From: Paraglaciecola mesophila KMM 241
GTDB lineage: Bacteria; Pseudomonadota; Gammaproteobacteria; Enterobacterales; Alteromonadaceae
Assembly: GCF_000315015.1 (NCBI RefSeq)
Contig: NZ_BAEP01000030.1
Location: forward strand, 1-64,000
Length of the DNA: 64,000 nt
Direction of reading: 5' to 3'
In this document: positions 28,052 through 36,643 of the stretch, in pieces
How the letters are laid out: every line of letters starts with the position of its first letter
How positions within the stretch are numbered: the first letter of the stretch is position 1
Notes under the pieces: generated by a model
What the model was told of the DNA's origin: nothing
What the model saw: the letters and a program-made list of their open reading frames with translations, nothing else
Database searches by the model: none
Translations under genes and position numbers: made by a program

Positions 28052-28447
28052 ATGAGCCTCTTTCAAAATAGACAGAATGGGCCAAAAAGGCTGACGCTGT
28101 TAACCTTATGCGCTTTAGTAAGTGGATTAACTATCGCAGCTGATGTAAAACCTTCAGCCAGCACGGATGGCCAGATAGACCCTAGTTCAGGTTTTATCAT
28201 CAAGCCCGGTTTTGAAATGGTGCGGGCCCATTGTACGGCTTGTCACTCTGCAAAACTGGTCACTCAGAATCACATGAGTCGAGAACGCTGGTTGACGACT
28301 ATCCGCTGGATGCAGAAAACCCAAAACCTTTGGCCTTTGCCCCAAGAGGAAGAAATACTCGATTATTTGAGTGCCAACTATGGCGAGCGAGCCATGGGGC
28401 GACGAGCCCCATTGCCAGAGCACTTAATGCCGAAAAAGGTGAAATAG
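28052..28447 (+). CDS. Mono-heme cytochrome c, electron acceptor of the sulfite dehydrogenase (SorB-like)
   Basis: 131 residues with an N-terminal export signal (LTLLTLCALVSGLTIAA). One heme-binding CTACH at about 62-66 (RAHCTACHSAKLV), and a methionine in RWMQKTQNLWPLP is the likely sixth ligand. The gene begins 2 bases after the dehydrogenase stop. The size and position match the cytochrome subunit of SorAB. A terminator follows at 28471, so this is the last gene of the operon. Confidence 0.88.
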   Translation: MSLFQNRQNGPKRLTLLTLCALVSGLTIAADVKPSASTDGQIDPSSGFIIKPGFEMVRAHCTACHSAKLVTQNHMSRERWLTTIRWMQKTQNLWPLPQEEEILDYLSANYGERAMGRRAPLPEHLMPKKVK

Positions 28448-28470
28448 CCTAGTTTACCAACAATCGAGTT

Positions 28471-28495
28471 AGCCTAGCCATTGCTAGGCTTTTTT
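28471..28495 (+). terminator. Terminator after the cytochrome c gene
   Basis: Stem AGCCTAGC (28471-28478) with GCTAGGCT (28483-28490), loop CATT, then TTTTT. It ends the operon that starts at 23627. Confidence 0.92.
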
Positions 28496-28525
28496 ATGCC
28501 TTACCAACTTTAGTTCGATAAAAAG

Positions 28526-29245
28526 CTATTCCTCTGGCGTTACTGAGTCAGGTAACTCGTAAACCAACTCTTCTACGCTGTCGGGGATGCTGCGATAGCA
28601 ATTATCGATTTTTAACCTTGCAGCCATGGTCTGTTCGAACAACATAAAATGTCGCAGTAAGCAGGTGTTGAGATCGTCTGTTTCGTCAGACCAAGTTTCC
28701 TTTAGAAACGGCGTTAGAGATGCAGCAGCATGGGCGTACATTACAATCTGCCACTTTAGATCCCACATGCGAATATGTGCTTCAGGAAAAGCAGCATTGT
28801 GAGCGCTGACTAGCCCTTCGACAAAACTTTCAATATCGTCGCTGCTGCCAATGAAATAGTCGAGTAAGGCATCTTCTTGGCGCACAGCATCGGCCATTAA
28901 CTGAACAGGGCGTTTAAACACCAACATATACGCCAGCATGCGCTTAGTAAATTCGAACAGCTGCACGTTAGCTGGGACTGTTTTTGACATATTTTGGTAT
29001 ACCACTGCCACATACCGAACAATGAATTCATGCAGTTCGTCACTAATTGCGTGCCAGATTTCTTCTTTGCTGCCGAAATGATGGCGTATCAGACTATGAG
29101 ACACCCCGGCTTTGTCACTGATGTTTCGCAAAGAAACACGCTCAAACCCGAGCTCACAAAACAATTCAGCGGCGGCTTCTAGTATGTCTGATTTGGTTTG
29201 TTCTGCGTCTTCGGCGCTTCTACGCCCTTGCTTTTTTACGTTCAT
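28526..29245 (-). CDS. TetR-family repressor, likely of the neighbouring RND efflux operon
   Basis: 239 residues from the ATG at 29245 (MNVKKQGRRSAEDAEQ), preceded on the minus strand by AAAGAG; a longer reading up to 29326 has no good start. The N-terminal helix-turn-helix is clear: DILEAAAELFCELGFERVSLRNISDKAGVSHSLIRHHFGSKEEIW. The C-terminal ligand domain is not recognisable to a subclass. It is divergent from the efflux operon, and a perfect inverted repeat lies between the two. Confidence 0.92.
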   Translation of the reverse strand: MNVKKQGRRSAEDAEQTKSDILEAAAELFCELGFERVSLRNISDKAGVSHSLIRHHFGSKEEIWHAISDELHEFIVRYVAVVYQNMSKTVPANVQLFEFTKRMLAYMLVFKRPVQLMADAVRQEDALLDYFIGSSDDIESFVEGLVSAHNAAFPEAHIRMWDLKWQIVMYAHAAASLTPFLKETWSDETDDLNTCLLRHFMLFEQTMAARLKIDNCYRSIPDSVEELVYELPDSVTPEE

Positions 29246-29368
29246 TTTTACTCTTTCACCCTTTTGCTGGCGGTGTTGTAACAGATATTTACCCTGTTTA
29301 AAATTTTTAATGTACCGATAGGTCAATAAATATTGATTTTAGCAATAATTTAAATATACTGCACGCCT

Positions 29369-29387
29369 GTATAGTATTTTACTATAC
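29369..29387. promoter_or_regulatory. Inverted-repeat operator between tetR and the RND operon
   Basis: GTATAGTA (29369-29376) and TACTATAC (29380-29387) with a 3-base spacer, a perfect 19-base dyad of the size TetR dimers bind. It sits 41 bases before the efflux operon. Confidence 0.75.
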
Positions 29388-29427
29388 GATTGGGCAGTAA
29401 AGTAGAGATTAAGTTAATAAAATAGAG

Positions 29428-30510
29428 ATGAGTGAAATGCCAAGTAAAAATGTTAGTCGCATATTAGGCTCGTTAGGAGTTATGTTGCTCGTCAGTGTCG
29501 GCGTAACTGGGTGCAATAATGTTAACTCTCAAGAAGTGAGCCGGGTTATTAAGCCTGTGAAGTTAACTATGGTTCCGGACCTTAGCCGTCAGCATGTTGA
29601 CAGCTTTATCGGTAAACTGGATGCCACAGAGCGTGCGGTATTATCATTCAACGTAGCCGGCGAAATTGCATCAGTCATGCCACGCATGGGCAAGCAGGTC
29701 AAAAAAGGCGAGTTATTGGCAGCGCTAGACCCAACGGATTACCAACTTGCTTTAGACACTCGTCAAGCAGAGTTTGATTTGGCTGAAACACAGTATTTAA
29801 GAGCCAAAGCATTGATCAAAGACACCCTCATTAGCAAAGACTTATTCGATCAAACAGAAACAAATTATAAAGTGGCTAAGGCTCAGCTCGCCCAAGCTAA
29901 GATAGACTTAACTTACACTAAAATTATTGCGCCATTTGATGGCACGGTGTCATTAACTAACGCCGAATCCCATCAGGTGGTGGCGGCCAATCAGCCAGTG
30001 ATGAAAGTACTCAACAACACCGTGATGGATGTGGTCTTTACCGTTCCCGTCAGTTTTGTTTCAAATTATGGTGTGCAGGCGATTAGCCAATCGAGCGTAT
30101 GGGTGACGATGGACTCAGCCCGTGAGCAGCAAATACCCGCGCTATTTAAAGAAATTTCCACCCAGCCAAATGCTGATACTAATACTTATACGGCACGCGT
30201 GACGGTGCGCCGCCCAGCTGATGTGACCTTGCTGTCAGGCATGAGTGGCCAAGTACATGTGGCTAACCCCGAAAACAAACGTCAGTTCACTTTGCCTAGA
30301 ACCGCGTGGATCAGCAAAGAAGATGGCAAAGGTCACGTTTGGAAATTCGAGCCAAATGAAAAACGTGTGATGAAAACAGCCGTGATTTTAGATGACAATG
30401 GTTTTATTCATAGCGGGTTGCAACAAGGTGATCTTGTGGTTGAAACCGGAATTCACGGTCTTGAAGAAGGCCAACTTGTTAAGCCGTGGGTAGAAGAGGA
30501 CGGAATTTGA
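29428..30510 (+). CDS. RND efflux membrane fusion protein 1 (lipoprotein)
   Basis: 360 residues. The N-terminal signal ends in the lipobox VTGC, so it is likely anchored to the inner membrane by lipid. HlyD/AcrA-type features: lipoyl halves (AERAVLSFNVAGEIASVMPRMGKQVKKGELLAALD and YTKIIAPFDGTVSLT), an alpha-hairpin between them, and a beta-barrel domain. It links the RND pump to an outer-membrane channel. The next gene, another fusion protein, starts in the last base of this stop codon. Confidence 0.92.
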   Translation: MSEMPSKNVSRILGSLGVMLLVSVGVTGCNNVNSQEVSRVIKPVKLTMVPDLSRQHVDSFIGKLDATERAVLSFNVAGEIASVMPRMGKQVKKGELLAALDPTDYQLALDTRQAEFDLAETQYLRAKALIKDTLISKDLFDQTETNYKVAKAQLAQAKIDLTYTKIIAPFDGTVSLTNAESHQVVAANQPVMKVLNNTVMDVVFTVPVSFVSNYGVQAISQSSVWVTMDSAREQQIPALFKEISTQPNADTNTYTARVTVRRPADVTLLSGMSGQVHVANPENKRQFTLPRTAWISKEDGKGHVWKFEPNEKRVMKTAVILDDNGFIHSGLQQGDLVVETGIHGLEEGQLVKPWVEEDGI

Positions 30511-31565
30511 TGAACAGTGCAAAATGTCGCTTGGTTTTTATTGGCGCGATCATGCTGCAAGCTTGCTCGCCGAATATAGAACACCGCACTAAACCACCTC
30601 TTATTTTAGATACCATCACTGTACCTGCTCCTATCGAAACTCAATTTCGTGCATTTAACGGTCAGGTGATTGCACCTGAGCTCACACCGTTATCATTTCG
30701 TTTAGAAGGCGAGATTCTAGATGTATTGGTACAAGAAGGGGATGAGGTCAGAAAAGATCAAGTATTGGCAATTCTGGATGACAGCAAGCGCAAAGAAACG
30801 TTGAATGACGCCCAAGCAAAACTTGATTTAGTCGAGCGTCAATTGGCTCGGGGTAAAGAGCTAAGAGAGAGGGAAATGCTATCTTCTTCGGAACTCGACG
30901 AGCTGAAGGCAAACTACAAACTCGCACTAGCGAATGCAAAACTGGCCGAAGTACAACTTGGTTATACCCGCATTAAAGCCCCTGTAGATGGCATTATCTC
31001 GCAAGTATCGAAACAAGATTTTGAGCGCACAGCTGCGGGTGAAACGGTAGTCAGTATCTATCAGAGCAAAGATGTATACGTTGAAATTTCAGTGTCTGAC
31101 ACCGTATTGACGCGCTTGAAACCATTATTAAGCGTGCCGAATTACCGGCCTGTTGCGCATTTCAATGGCTACGAAGGGAATTACCCACTTGATTACCTTG
31201 AGCACACCAGCGAGCTAAACCCTGAATCTCAGACCTATCAATTTTGGCTACGTATGCCTCAAGTTACTCCTAAGATTTTACCCGGTACCAATGTGCGCGT
31301 CAGTGTAGACATGATTAAAGCGCAGATGTCGGTCCTACAAGGCTATGCGTTACCCGTGACCGCGCTTGACGCTGCTAGTGAGCGTGGGCAATTCAAAGTA
31401 TGGAAAATTCAGGACGGGGCAATAACAGCATTCCCGGTTGAGGTGAGTCAGGTTAAATCCAATGGTGTAATCGTTACCAGCGGTGTGCGTGAGGGCGATG
31501 TGATTGCCAATTCGAATTTAAGAAAATTAAGACAGGGTATGACGATCCCAGGAGCCATAAAGTGA
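30510..31565 (+). CDS. RND efflux membrane fusion protein 2 (lipoprotein)
   Basis: 351 residues from the ATG that overlaps the previous stop by one base (TGATG). Lipobox LQAC near residue 18 gives a second lipid-anchored adaptor. Lipoyl motifs: LSFRLEGEILDVLVQEGDEVRKDQVLAILDD and YTRIKAPVDGIISQVS. The stop overlaps the pump start by 4 bases (GTGA). It is only moderately similar to the first adaptor by eye, so this is not a recent duplication; the two may form a mixed adaptor ring. Confidence 0.92.
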   Translation: MNSAKCRLVFIGAIMLQACSPNIEHRTKPPLILDTITVPAPIETQFRAFNGQVIAPELTPLSFRLEGEILDVLVQEGDEVRKDQVLAILDDSKRKETLNDAQAKLDLVERQLARGKELREREMLSSSELDELKANYKLALANAKLAEVQLGYTRIKAPVDGIISQVSKQDFERTAAGETVVSIYQSKDVYVEISVSDTVLTRLKPLLSVPNYRPVAHFNGYEGNYPLDYLEHTSELNPESQTYQFWLRMPQVTPKILPGTNVRVSVDMIKAQMSVLQGYALPVTALDAASERGQFKVWKIQDGAITAFPVEVSQVKSNGVIVTSGVREGDVIANSNLRKLRQGMTIPGAIK

Positions 31566-34500
31566 ATATCGCCGAATACTCGATTAAACACAAAGTCATT
31601 AGCTGGCTATTTCTGACTATTTTAACCTTAGGCGGTCTGTCTGCCTTCTACGGTTTAGGCCGCTTGGAAGACCCTGCGTTCACCCTAAAAGATGCTTTGA
31701 TTATTGCGACTTACCCTGGTGCGACACCGCAAGAAGTCGAAGAGGAGCTGACCTACCCACTAGAGCGTGAAATTCGTCAATTACCCTATATCGACACTAT
31801 TACCTCTATTTCTTCTGCTGGTATGTCTCAACTCAAAGTTAGCATGAAGTCCATCTATGGGCCCGAAAGTCTGCCGCAAATTTGGGATGAAATGCGTCGT
31901 AAGATAAACGACGTTCAGCCAACGCTTCCCTCAGGCGTGAGCTCTTTACAGATCCTTGATGATTTTGGTGACGTGTTCGGCATTATGATCATGATCACCG
32001 GCGACGGATACGATGCGGTTGAACTTAAGCGCTATGCGGATCAACTGCGCCGAGAATTAGAGTTAGTGCAAGGCGTTGGTAAGGTGGCTATCTCTGGCGA
32101 TCAAACCGAGCAGCTTTTTGTAGAATTGTCCCTAGAGCGTTTAGCGTCACTCAACTTAGACATGAGCACGGTCACTGGTTTACTTAATCAGCAAAATAGC
32201 GTGCAGCAATCTGGCCAAATCATGGTCAATGGGCAGTCGCTTATCATCCGACCTAGTGGCACATTAAGTTCAGTAGAAGAGCTTGAAAACCTCATTATTC
32301 ATGGCCGAGACACTGGTAACCTTATTCGTTTGAAAGATGTGGCGAAAGTGTCACGGGGCATTGCTGAGCGACCAAGTAATGTGGTGACGTTCAATAGTAG
32401 TCAAGCGATAAGCTTGGGAATTTCATTTTCCCCAGGGGTAAATGTGGTTGAAATCGGTAAACATATCGAGCAAGAGTTTGAAACATTGCAAAGTATTAAA
32501 CCGGCCGGAGTGGAGTTAGATTATTTCTATAATCAAGCGTTAGAGGTTGATAAATCCGTCAGTGATTTTGTGATAAGTCTGGCACAGGCGGTGGGTATTG
32601 TGATTGTCGTCTTATTGTTTGCCATGGGCCTGCGCAGCGGGATCATAATCGGTACTGTGTTGCTGTTGACGGTTTTTGGTACGTTCATGCTTATGAGCTA
32701 CAACGATATTGAGCTGCATCGTATCTCTCTTGGTGCATTGATTATCGCCTTGGGTATGCTGGTGGATAACGCCATCGTCGTTGTTGAAGGTATATTGGTA
32801 GGGCTCAAAAAAGGTCGTACCCGATTGCAAGCTTCAAAGGATATTGTCACCCAAACACAGTGGCCTTTACTTGGGGCTACCGTTATCGCTATAGCGGCAT
32901 TTGCGCCCATAGGGTTGTCAGAAGATGCCACCGGTGAGTTTATGGGATCGCTGTTTTGGGTATTGTGTTATTCGCTATTTTTAAGCTGGATAACGGCGCT
33001 GACCCTAACGCCATTTTTAGCCAATCTACTGCTTAAAGAAAAGCCACAAAGTACCGATGGCAGTCAGAATGATGACGAAGACGACGATGCGTACAAAGGG
33101 GCCTTGTTTGTTGTCTTCGGATCGATGCTGCGATTTGCCCTGCGTTTTCGTTGGGCCACGGTAGCATCAATGGTCGTTTTGTTAGTGGTGGCTGTGATTG
33201 GCTTTGGCAATGTGAAGCAATCGTTCTTTCCTGCTTCTAGCACGCCCATGTTTCATGTTGATGTGTGGATGCCACAAGGGACTGATATTCAGCAAACGAT
33301 TAAACAGAGCGCTGAGGTAGAAGCGTATTTAGAGTCTTTGGAGCATGTTGATTTTGTCGCCTCCACTGTAGGCCAAGGTATGCAGCGCTTTATGTTGACT
33401 TATCAACCAGAGCAAAGCTACGCGGCGTTTGCACAAATGACCGTACGTGTTGACACCCGGGAAAACATGTTTTTGCTACTGGATGGTTTAGAAGCTGATT
33501 TGAACAAAAACTTTGCGCATCCTACTTTTCGCCTAAGGGTCATGGAATTTGGTCCGACCCCGGGGTCGAAGATCGAAGCAAGGATCACAGGCTCAGATCC
33601 TGACATATTACGCTCACTCGCCCTACAAATAGAAGATGAGTTTAATGCCGATCCTGGTGCGCGAAATATTCGTCATGACTGGCGCGAACGTACCAAAGAG
33701 CTGGTGCCTCAGTTTAATGAATCCAAAGCACGGCGTTTAGGCATTTCTAAACAAGACTTATCAAGTACTCTGCAAATGGCATTTGGTGGTAACACCATAG
33801 GTATCATTCGTGACGGCACGCATATGTTGCCTGTTATCGCACGCTTACCGGAAGAAGAAAGGGTGGATTTTGAATCTTTAGAGAATCTAAATATTTGGAG
33901 CCCTACCTTGCAAACATACATACCAATCGAGCAAATTATTGATGGCGTAAAAATGGAGTGGATCGATCCGCTTATTCTACGCCGCGATAGAAAGCGTACC
34001 CTTACCGTTATGGCTGATCACGATGTACTAGGGGATGAAACTGCAGCATCTTTGTTTGCCCGTCTGCGCCCTAAAGTTGAGGAAATAACATTACCTGAAG
34101 GCTATGAGCTATCGTGGGGAGGAGAGTACGAATCCACTAATGATGCTCAAGCGGCGATGTTTTCGTCTTTGCCTTTGGGTGCATTGGTGATGTTTATCAT
34201 TACTGTCTTTTTGTTCAATTCTGTGCGTAAACCGCTGGTCATTTGGTTTACCGTGCCTTTGGCAATCATAGGCGTGTCTATGGGGTTACTGGCCACAGGT
34301 TTACCCTTTAGTTTTACTGCTTTACTTGGCTTACTTAGCCTGAGCGGGATGATTTTGAAAAATGGCATTGTATTGATGGATCAGATAAACATTGAACTTG
34401 CCACAGGCAAAGATGCGTATAAAGCGGTAGTCGACAGTGCGCTAAGCCGTGTACGACCTGTCAGTATGGCCGCCATGACGACCATTTTAGGCATGGTGCC

Positions 34501-34636
34501 GTTGATGTTTGATCCCTTCTTTGGCTCTATGGCGATTACTATTATGGCGGGTCTGGGCTTTGCTACCGTATTAACACTTATTGTGGTGCCTGTGTTGTTT
34601 TCTATCTTTTATAAAGTGAAACCCGCTACGGCGTAA
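31562..34636 (+). CDS. RND family multidrug efflux permease
   Basis: 1024 residues, full length for the HAE1/AcrB-like class. Twelve membrane segments with two large periplasmic loops. Start LFLTILTLGGLSAFYGLGRLEDPAF; the proton-relay acidic pair is in LGMLVDNAIVVVEG in the fourth helix region. No outer-membrane factor gene follows, so the pump must share a TolC-type channel coded elsewhere. The start is GTG. The substrate is unknown; small planar or amphipathic toxic compounds are typical of TetR-controlled pumps. Confidence 0.95.
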   Translation: MNIAEYSIKHKVISWLFLTILTLGGLSAFYGLGRLEDPAFTLKDALIIATYPGATPQEVEEELTYPLEREIRQLPYIDTITSISSAGMSQLKVSMKSIYGPESLPQIWDEMRRKINDVQPTLPSGVSSLQILDDFGDVFGIMIMITGDGYDAVELKRYADQLRRELELVQGVGKVAISGDQTEQLFVELSLERLASLNLDMSTVTGLLNQQNSVQQSGQIMVNGQSLIIRPSGTLSSVEELENLIIHGRDTGNLIRLKDVAKVSRGIAERPSNVVTFNSSQAISLGISFSPGVNVVEIGKHIEQEFETLQSIKPAGVELDYFYNQALEVDKSVSDFVISLAQAVGIVIVVLLFAMGLRSGIIIGTVLLLTVFGTFMLMSYNDIELHRISLGALIIALGMLVDNAIVVVEGILVGLKKGRTRLQASKDIVTQTQWPLLGATVIAIAAFAPIGLSEDATGEFMGSLFWVLCYSLFLSWITALTLTPFLANLLLKEKPQSTDGSQNDDEDDDAYKGALFVVFGSMLRFALRFRWATVASMVVLLVVAVIGFGNVKQSFFPASSTPMFHVDVWMPQGTDIQQTIKQSAEVEAYLESLEHVDFVASTVGQGMQRFMLTYQPEQSYAAFAQMTVRVDTRENMFLLLDGLEADLNKNFAHPTFRLRVMEFGPTPGSKIEARITGSDPDILRSLALQIEDEFNADPGARNIRHDWRERTKELVPQFNESKARRLGISKQDLSSTLQMAFGGNTIGIIRDGTHMLPVIARLPEEERVDFESLENLNIWSPTLQTYIPIEQIIDGVKMEWIDPLILRRDRKRTLTVMADHDVLGDETAASLFARLRPKVEEITLPEGYELSWGGEYESTNDAQAAMFSSLPLGALVMFIITVFLFNSVRKPLVIWFTVPLAIIGVSMGLLATGLPFSFTALLGLLSLSGMILKNGIVLMDQINIELATGKDAYKAVVDSALSRVRPVSMAAMTTILGMVPLMFDPFFGSMAITIMAGLGFATVLTLIVVPVLFSIFYKVKPATA

Positions 34637-34703
34637 ATTCATGAGAAAAATACTTGCACGGCGTTAATAGCGTCACTTTTAGCAGCCTTCCTAGGCACCT
34701 TTG

Positions 34704-34728
34704 GCCCTACGTCTGTAGGGCTTTTTTT
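34704..34728 (+). terminator. Terminator after the RND operon
   Basis: Stem GCCCTAC (34704-34710) with GTAGGGC (34715-34721), loop GTCT, then seven T. Confidence 0.93.
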
Positions 34729-34747
34729 ATGCACTTCAAACGCACGC

Positions 34748-35137
34748 TCAATTTGCGTGTAACTGGTTGAGTATGCTGCAATCTTTGATCTGATTGTGCT
34801 CACAGCTATCGGCCAATCCTTGCAGGTTTTTTTCCAGTTGTTGCAATTCATATTGGGCAACGCGGATTTGTTCCAATTGCTGGGCAATCAATGCGTCAAC
34901 CTCGGCGCAGGGGGCATTGCTATCACTTTGGACTGCCACCAGTCTTTTAATGTCAGCCAAGGGCATCCTTAGTTCTTTGCAGCGACGAATAAAATTCAAT
35001 GAAGACACATCGGTTTGCTGATAGTAGCGGTAACCGTTTTCCCCGCGCTTTGCCTCAGGTAACAGCCCAATGTCCTCGTAATAACGGATCGTTTTGGCGC
35101 TGACTTTCGTTACTTGCGCTAATTGTTTAATTTGCAT
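34748..35137 (-). CDS. MerR-family metal-responsive regulator (CadR/PbrR/ZntR type)
   Basis: 129 residues from ATG 35137 (MQIKQLAQVTKVSAKTIRYYEDIGLLP). N-terminal winged helix, long dimerisation helix, and cysteines C77, C112 and C120, the spacing of divalent-metal sensors for Zn, Cd or Pb. It is divergent from a cation efflux gene whose promoter has the over-long spacer on which MerR proteins act. A reading that starts further up (35245) would run across that promoter and is rejected. Confidence 0.92.
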   Translation of the reverse strand: MQIKQLAQVTKVSAKTIRYYEDIGLLPEAKRGENGYRYYQQTDVSSLNFIRRCKELRMPLADIKRLVAVQSDSNAPCAEVDALIAQQLEQIRVAQYELQQLEKNLQGLADSCEHNQIKDCSILNQLHAN

Positions 35138-35139
35138 GC

Positions 35140-35170
35140 TTGACCTTCCTGTTACTGGAACCTTTATTCT
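35140..35170 (+). promoter_or_regulatory. MerR-type promoter with 19-bp spacer for the cation efflux gene
   Basis: TTGACC (35140-35145), 19-base spacer with a TTCC/GGAA dyad, and TATTCT (35165-35170). The 19-bp spacing, instead of 17, is the hallmark of promoters that MerR proteins untwist when metal is bound. Confidence 0.85.
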
Positions 35171-35203
35171 ACGCTTACTGATACGCAATTCAATGGGAGT
35201 TAT

Positions 35204-35902
35204 ATGAGCGAATGTTGTGGTGTGAACGCCCAAGATAAAGAACAACGAACGTTATTGTGGACTGTGCTAGGTCTGAATGGTGGCATGTTCTTCGTGGAAT
35301 TTATTGCCGGTTGGATAGGGCAATCAAGCGGTTTAATGGCGGACTCGTTAGACATGTTAGCGGATGCCATGGTCTATATGGTGGGGCTTTACGCTGTAGG
35401 TAAGGCCATTGAGTACAAAGCCAAGGCGGCGCTGTTCAACGGCAGTCTGCAGCTGGTGTTAGCTGGCTTTATTTTATTTGATGTCATCAGGCGCTTAATA
35501 AGTGGAAGTGCACCGCAAAGCAATATTATGTTGTGGATTTCACTGTTAGCCTTAGCCGTAAACTTATTTTGCTTCGTATTACTGTCTCGCTACCGAACGG
35601 GTGACATTAACATGCGTGCCAGTTGGATATGTTCGCGCAACGATATGATAGCCAATGTGGGCGTGATTGTATCTGCTGGGCTGGTGGTGTGGCTAGATTC
35701 GCCAATGCCGGATTTAGTCATAGGGACCATCATTGCTTTAGTGATTGTTCAGTCATCATGGAAAATTGTCGCTGAGGCGAGAGGATTATTGGCCGCGAAG
35801 CCTCAAGTTAGCCATTGCTCGGCGTCATCTGCTGAGATGGGAAACAAGAAAGAGGGGACAGACCAAGCGCAAAGTAAGCCTAAATCCTCCTGTTGTAACT
35901 AG
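35204..35902 (+). CDS. CDF-family cation efflux transporter
   Basis: 232 residues, short for the family because the usual cytosolic C-terminal domain is missing. Membrane segments begin at GLNGGMFFVEFIAGWIGQSSGLMADSLDMLADAMVYMVGLYAVG, with the acidic metal-site pattern AxSxDMLxD. Cys pairs occur at both ends (ECCG at 3-6 and SSCCN at the C-terminus), plus SHCSAS near 205, which may catch a soft metal. The MerR gene next to it carries Cd/Zn/Pb-type cysteines. ATG 35204 has GGGAG 5 bases upstream. Confidence 0.9.
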   Translation: MSECCGVNAQDKEQRTLLWTVLGLNGGMFFVEFIAGWIGQSSGLMADSLDMLADAMVYMVGLYAVGKAIEYKAKAALFNGSLQLVLAGFILFDVIRRLISGSAPQSNIMLWISLLALAVNLFCFVLLSRYRTGDINMRASWICSRNDMIANVGVIVSAGLVVWLDSPMPDLVIGTIIALVIVQSSWKIVAEARGLLAAKPQVSHCSASSAEMGNKKEGTDQAQSKPKSSCCN

Positions 35903-35939
35903 AACCGCAGAACTGCCAGCGGTAATGAGCAGTAATAAA

Positions 35940-35964
35940 AAAGCGACGAAAAGTTCGTCGCTTT
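35940..35964. terminator. Bidirectional terminator after the CDF gene
   Basis: Stem AAAGCGACGAA (35940-35950) with TTCGTCGCTTT (35954-35964), loop AAG; A-rich on the left and T-rich on the right. It lies between the convergent CDF gene and the small gene at 35995. Confidence 0.85.
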
Positions 35965-35994
35965 CATTCGGTTTTAGGGTAAAACCTTAATATA

Positions 35995-36336
35995 TTAATC
36001 GTGATCTGCGCGAATATGCCCTTTACTGGTATCGGTCCAATGACCTTCAGACAGTGACAATATCACAGCGTCCACTCCATTAAGAAGCTCAACTGATTCA
36101 GCGGTAAAACAGCCACCGATCACGACCAAGCTTTGATCTTCAAGCTCGCCTAGTTTAGTCAGTGCTTTTTGCACTAAGCTGCTTTTCACCATGTTTTTAC
36201 GATCGTGAGGGAAAGTGATTAACGTGCAAGAGTCTTCTAGATGTGACTCACAACCCAAGGCTAACTTTCTGTATTCGGTTGGTACGCGTTCTTTTACTAA
36301 GTAAGATTCTAAATGCTTTTGAATGTGAAATTTCAT
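35995..36336 (-). CDS. Small hypothetical protein
   Basis: 113 residues, no membrane segment and no signal peptide. The N-terminal half is basic (MKFHIQKHLESYLVKERVP, PHDRKNMVKSSLVQKAL); the C-terminal half has short hydrophobic strands (SLVVIGGCFTAESVELLNGVDAVILSL), suggesting a small alpha/beta fold. Ends with HIRADHD. Not recognised. A 16-bp palindrome lies 33 bases upstream of its start. Confidence 0.7.
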   Translation of the reverse strand: MKFHIQKHLESYLVKERVPTEYRKLALGCESHLEDSCTLITFPHDRKNMVKSSLVQKALTKLGELEDQSLVVIGGCFTAESVELLNGVDAVILSLSEGHWTDTSKGHIRADHD

Positions 36337-36369
36337 AATTAACTAATAGATTATCAATAAAAAGTAACA

Positions 36370-36385
36370 ATATGGCTCGCCATAT
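36370..36385. promoter_or_regulatory. Palindrome in the 307-base gap upstream of the 35995 gene
   Basis: ATATGGC (36370-36376) and GCCATAT (36379-36385) around TC. A candidate operator for the minus-strand small gene. Apart from this and the receptor terminator at 36576, the gap 36337-36643 shows nothing that I recognise. Confidence 0.4.
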
Positions 36386-36574
36386 CAATTTACGTGTTTA
36401 AGCACCCACAGATTAAACCGCGAGTAAAACACAGCTTAAAGCTAACTACTTGAATTTTATCGGCTAATGGCTCATGTGCATAATAAGTAAAAGCCGATTA
36501 TAAATAAACTTACCCCAGTGGCAAATGGAATTAAAGGATTGTTTTAAAATTGTGCGTTTTTCTTGATCACGGAC

Positions 36575-36601
36575 ATAAAAAAGGGCGCCACGAAGGCGCC
36601 C
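36575..36601 (-). terminator. Terminator after the TonB-dependent receptor gene
   Basis: Stem GGGCGCC (36583-36589) with GGCGCCC (36595-36601); the minus strand continues with six T. Confidence 0.92.
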
Positions 36602-36643
36602 TAAACACACACTAACTCTCAGGGAAAGGTTAGACGTTTACGG

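Noticed and set aside
34639-34887. Minus-strand frame overlapping the RND terminator and the MerR 3' end
   Set aside because: It overlaps the MerR gene in another frame and crosses a strong terminator.
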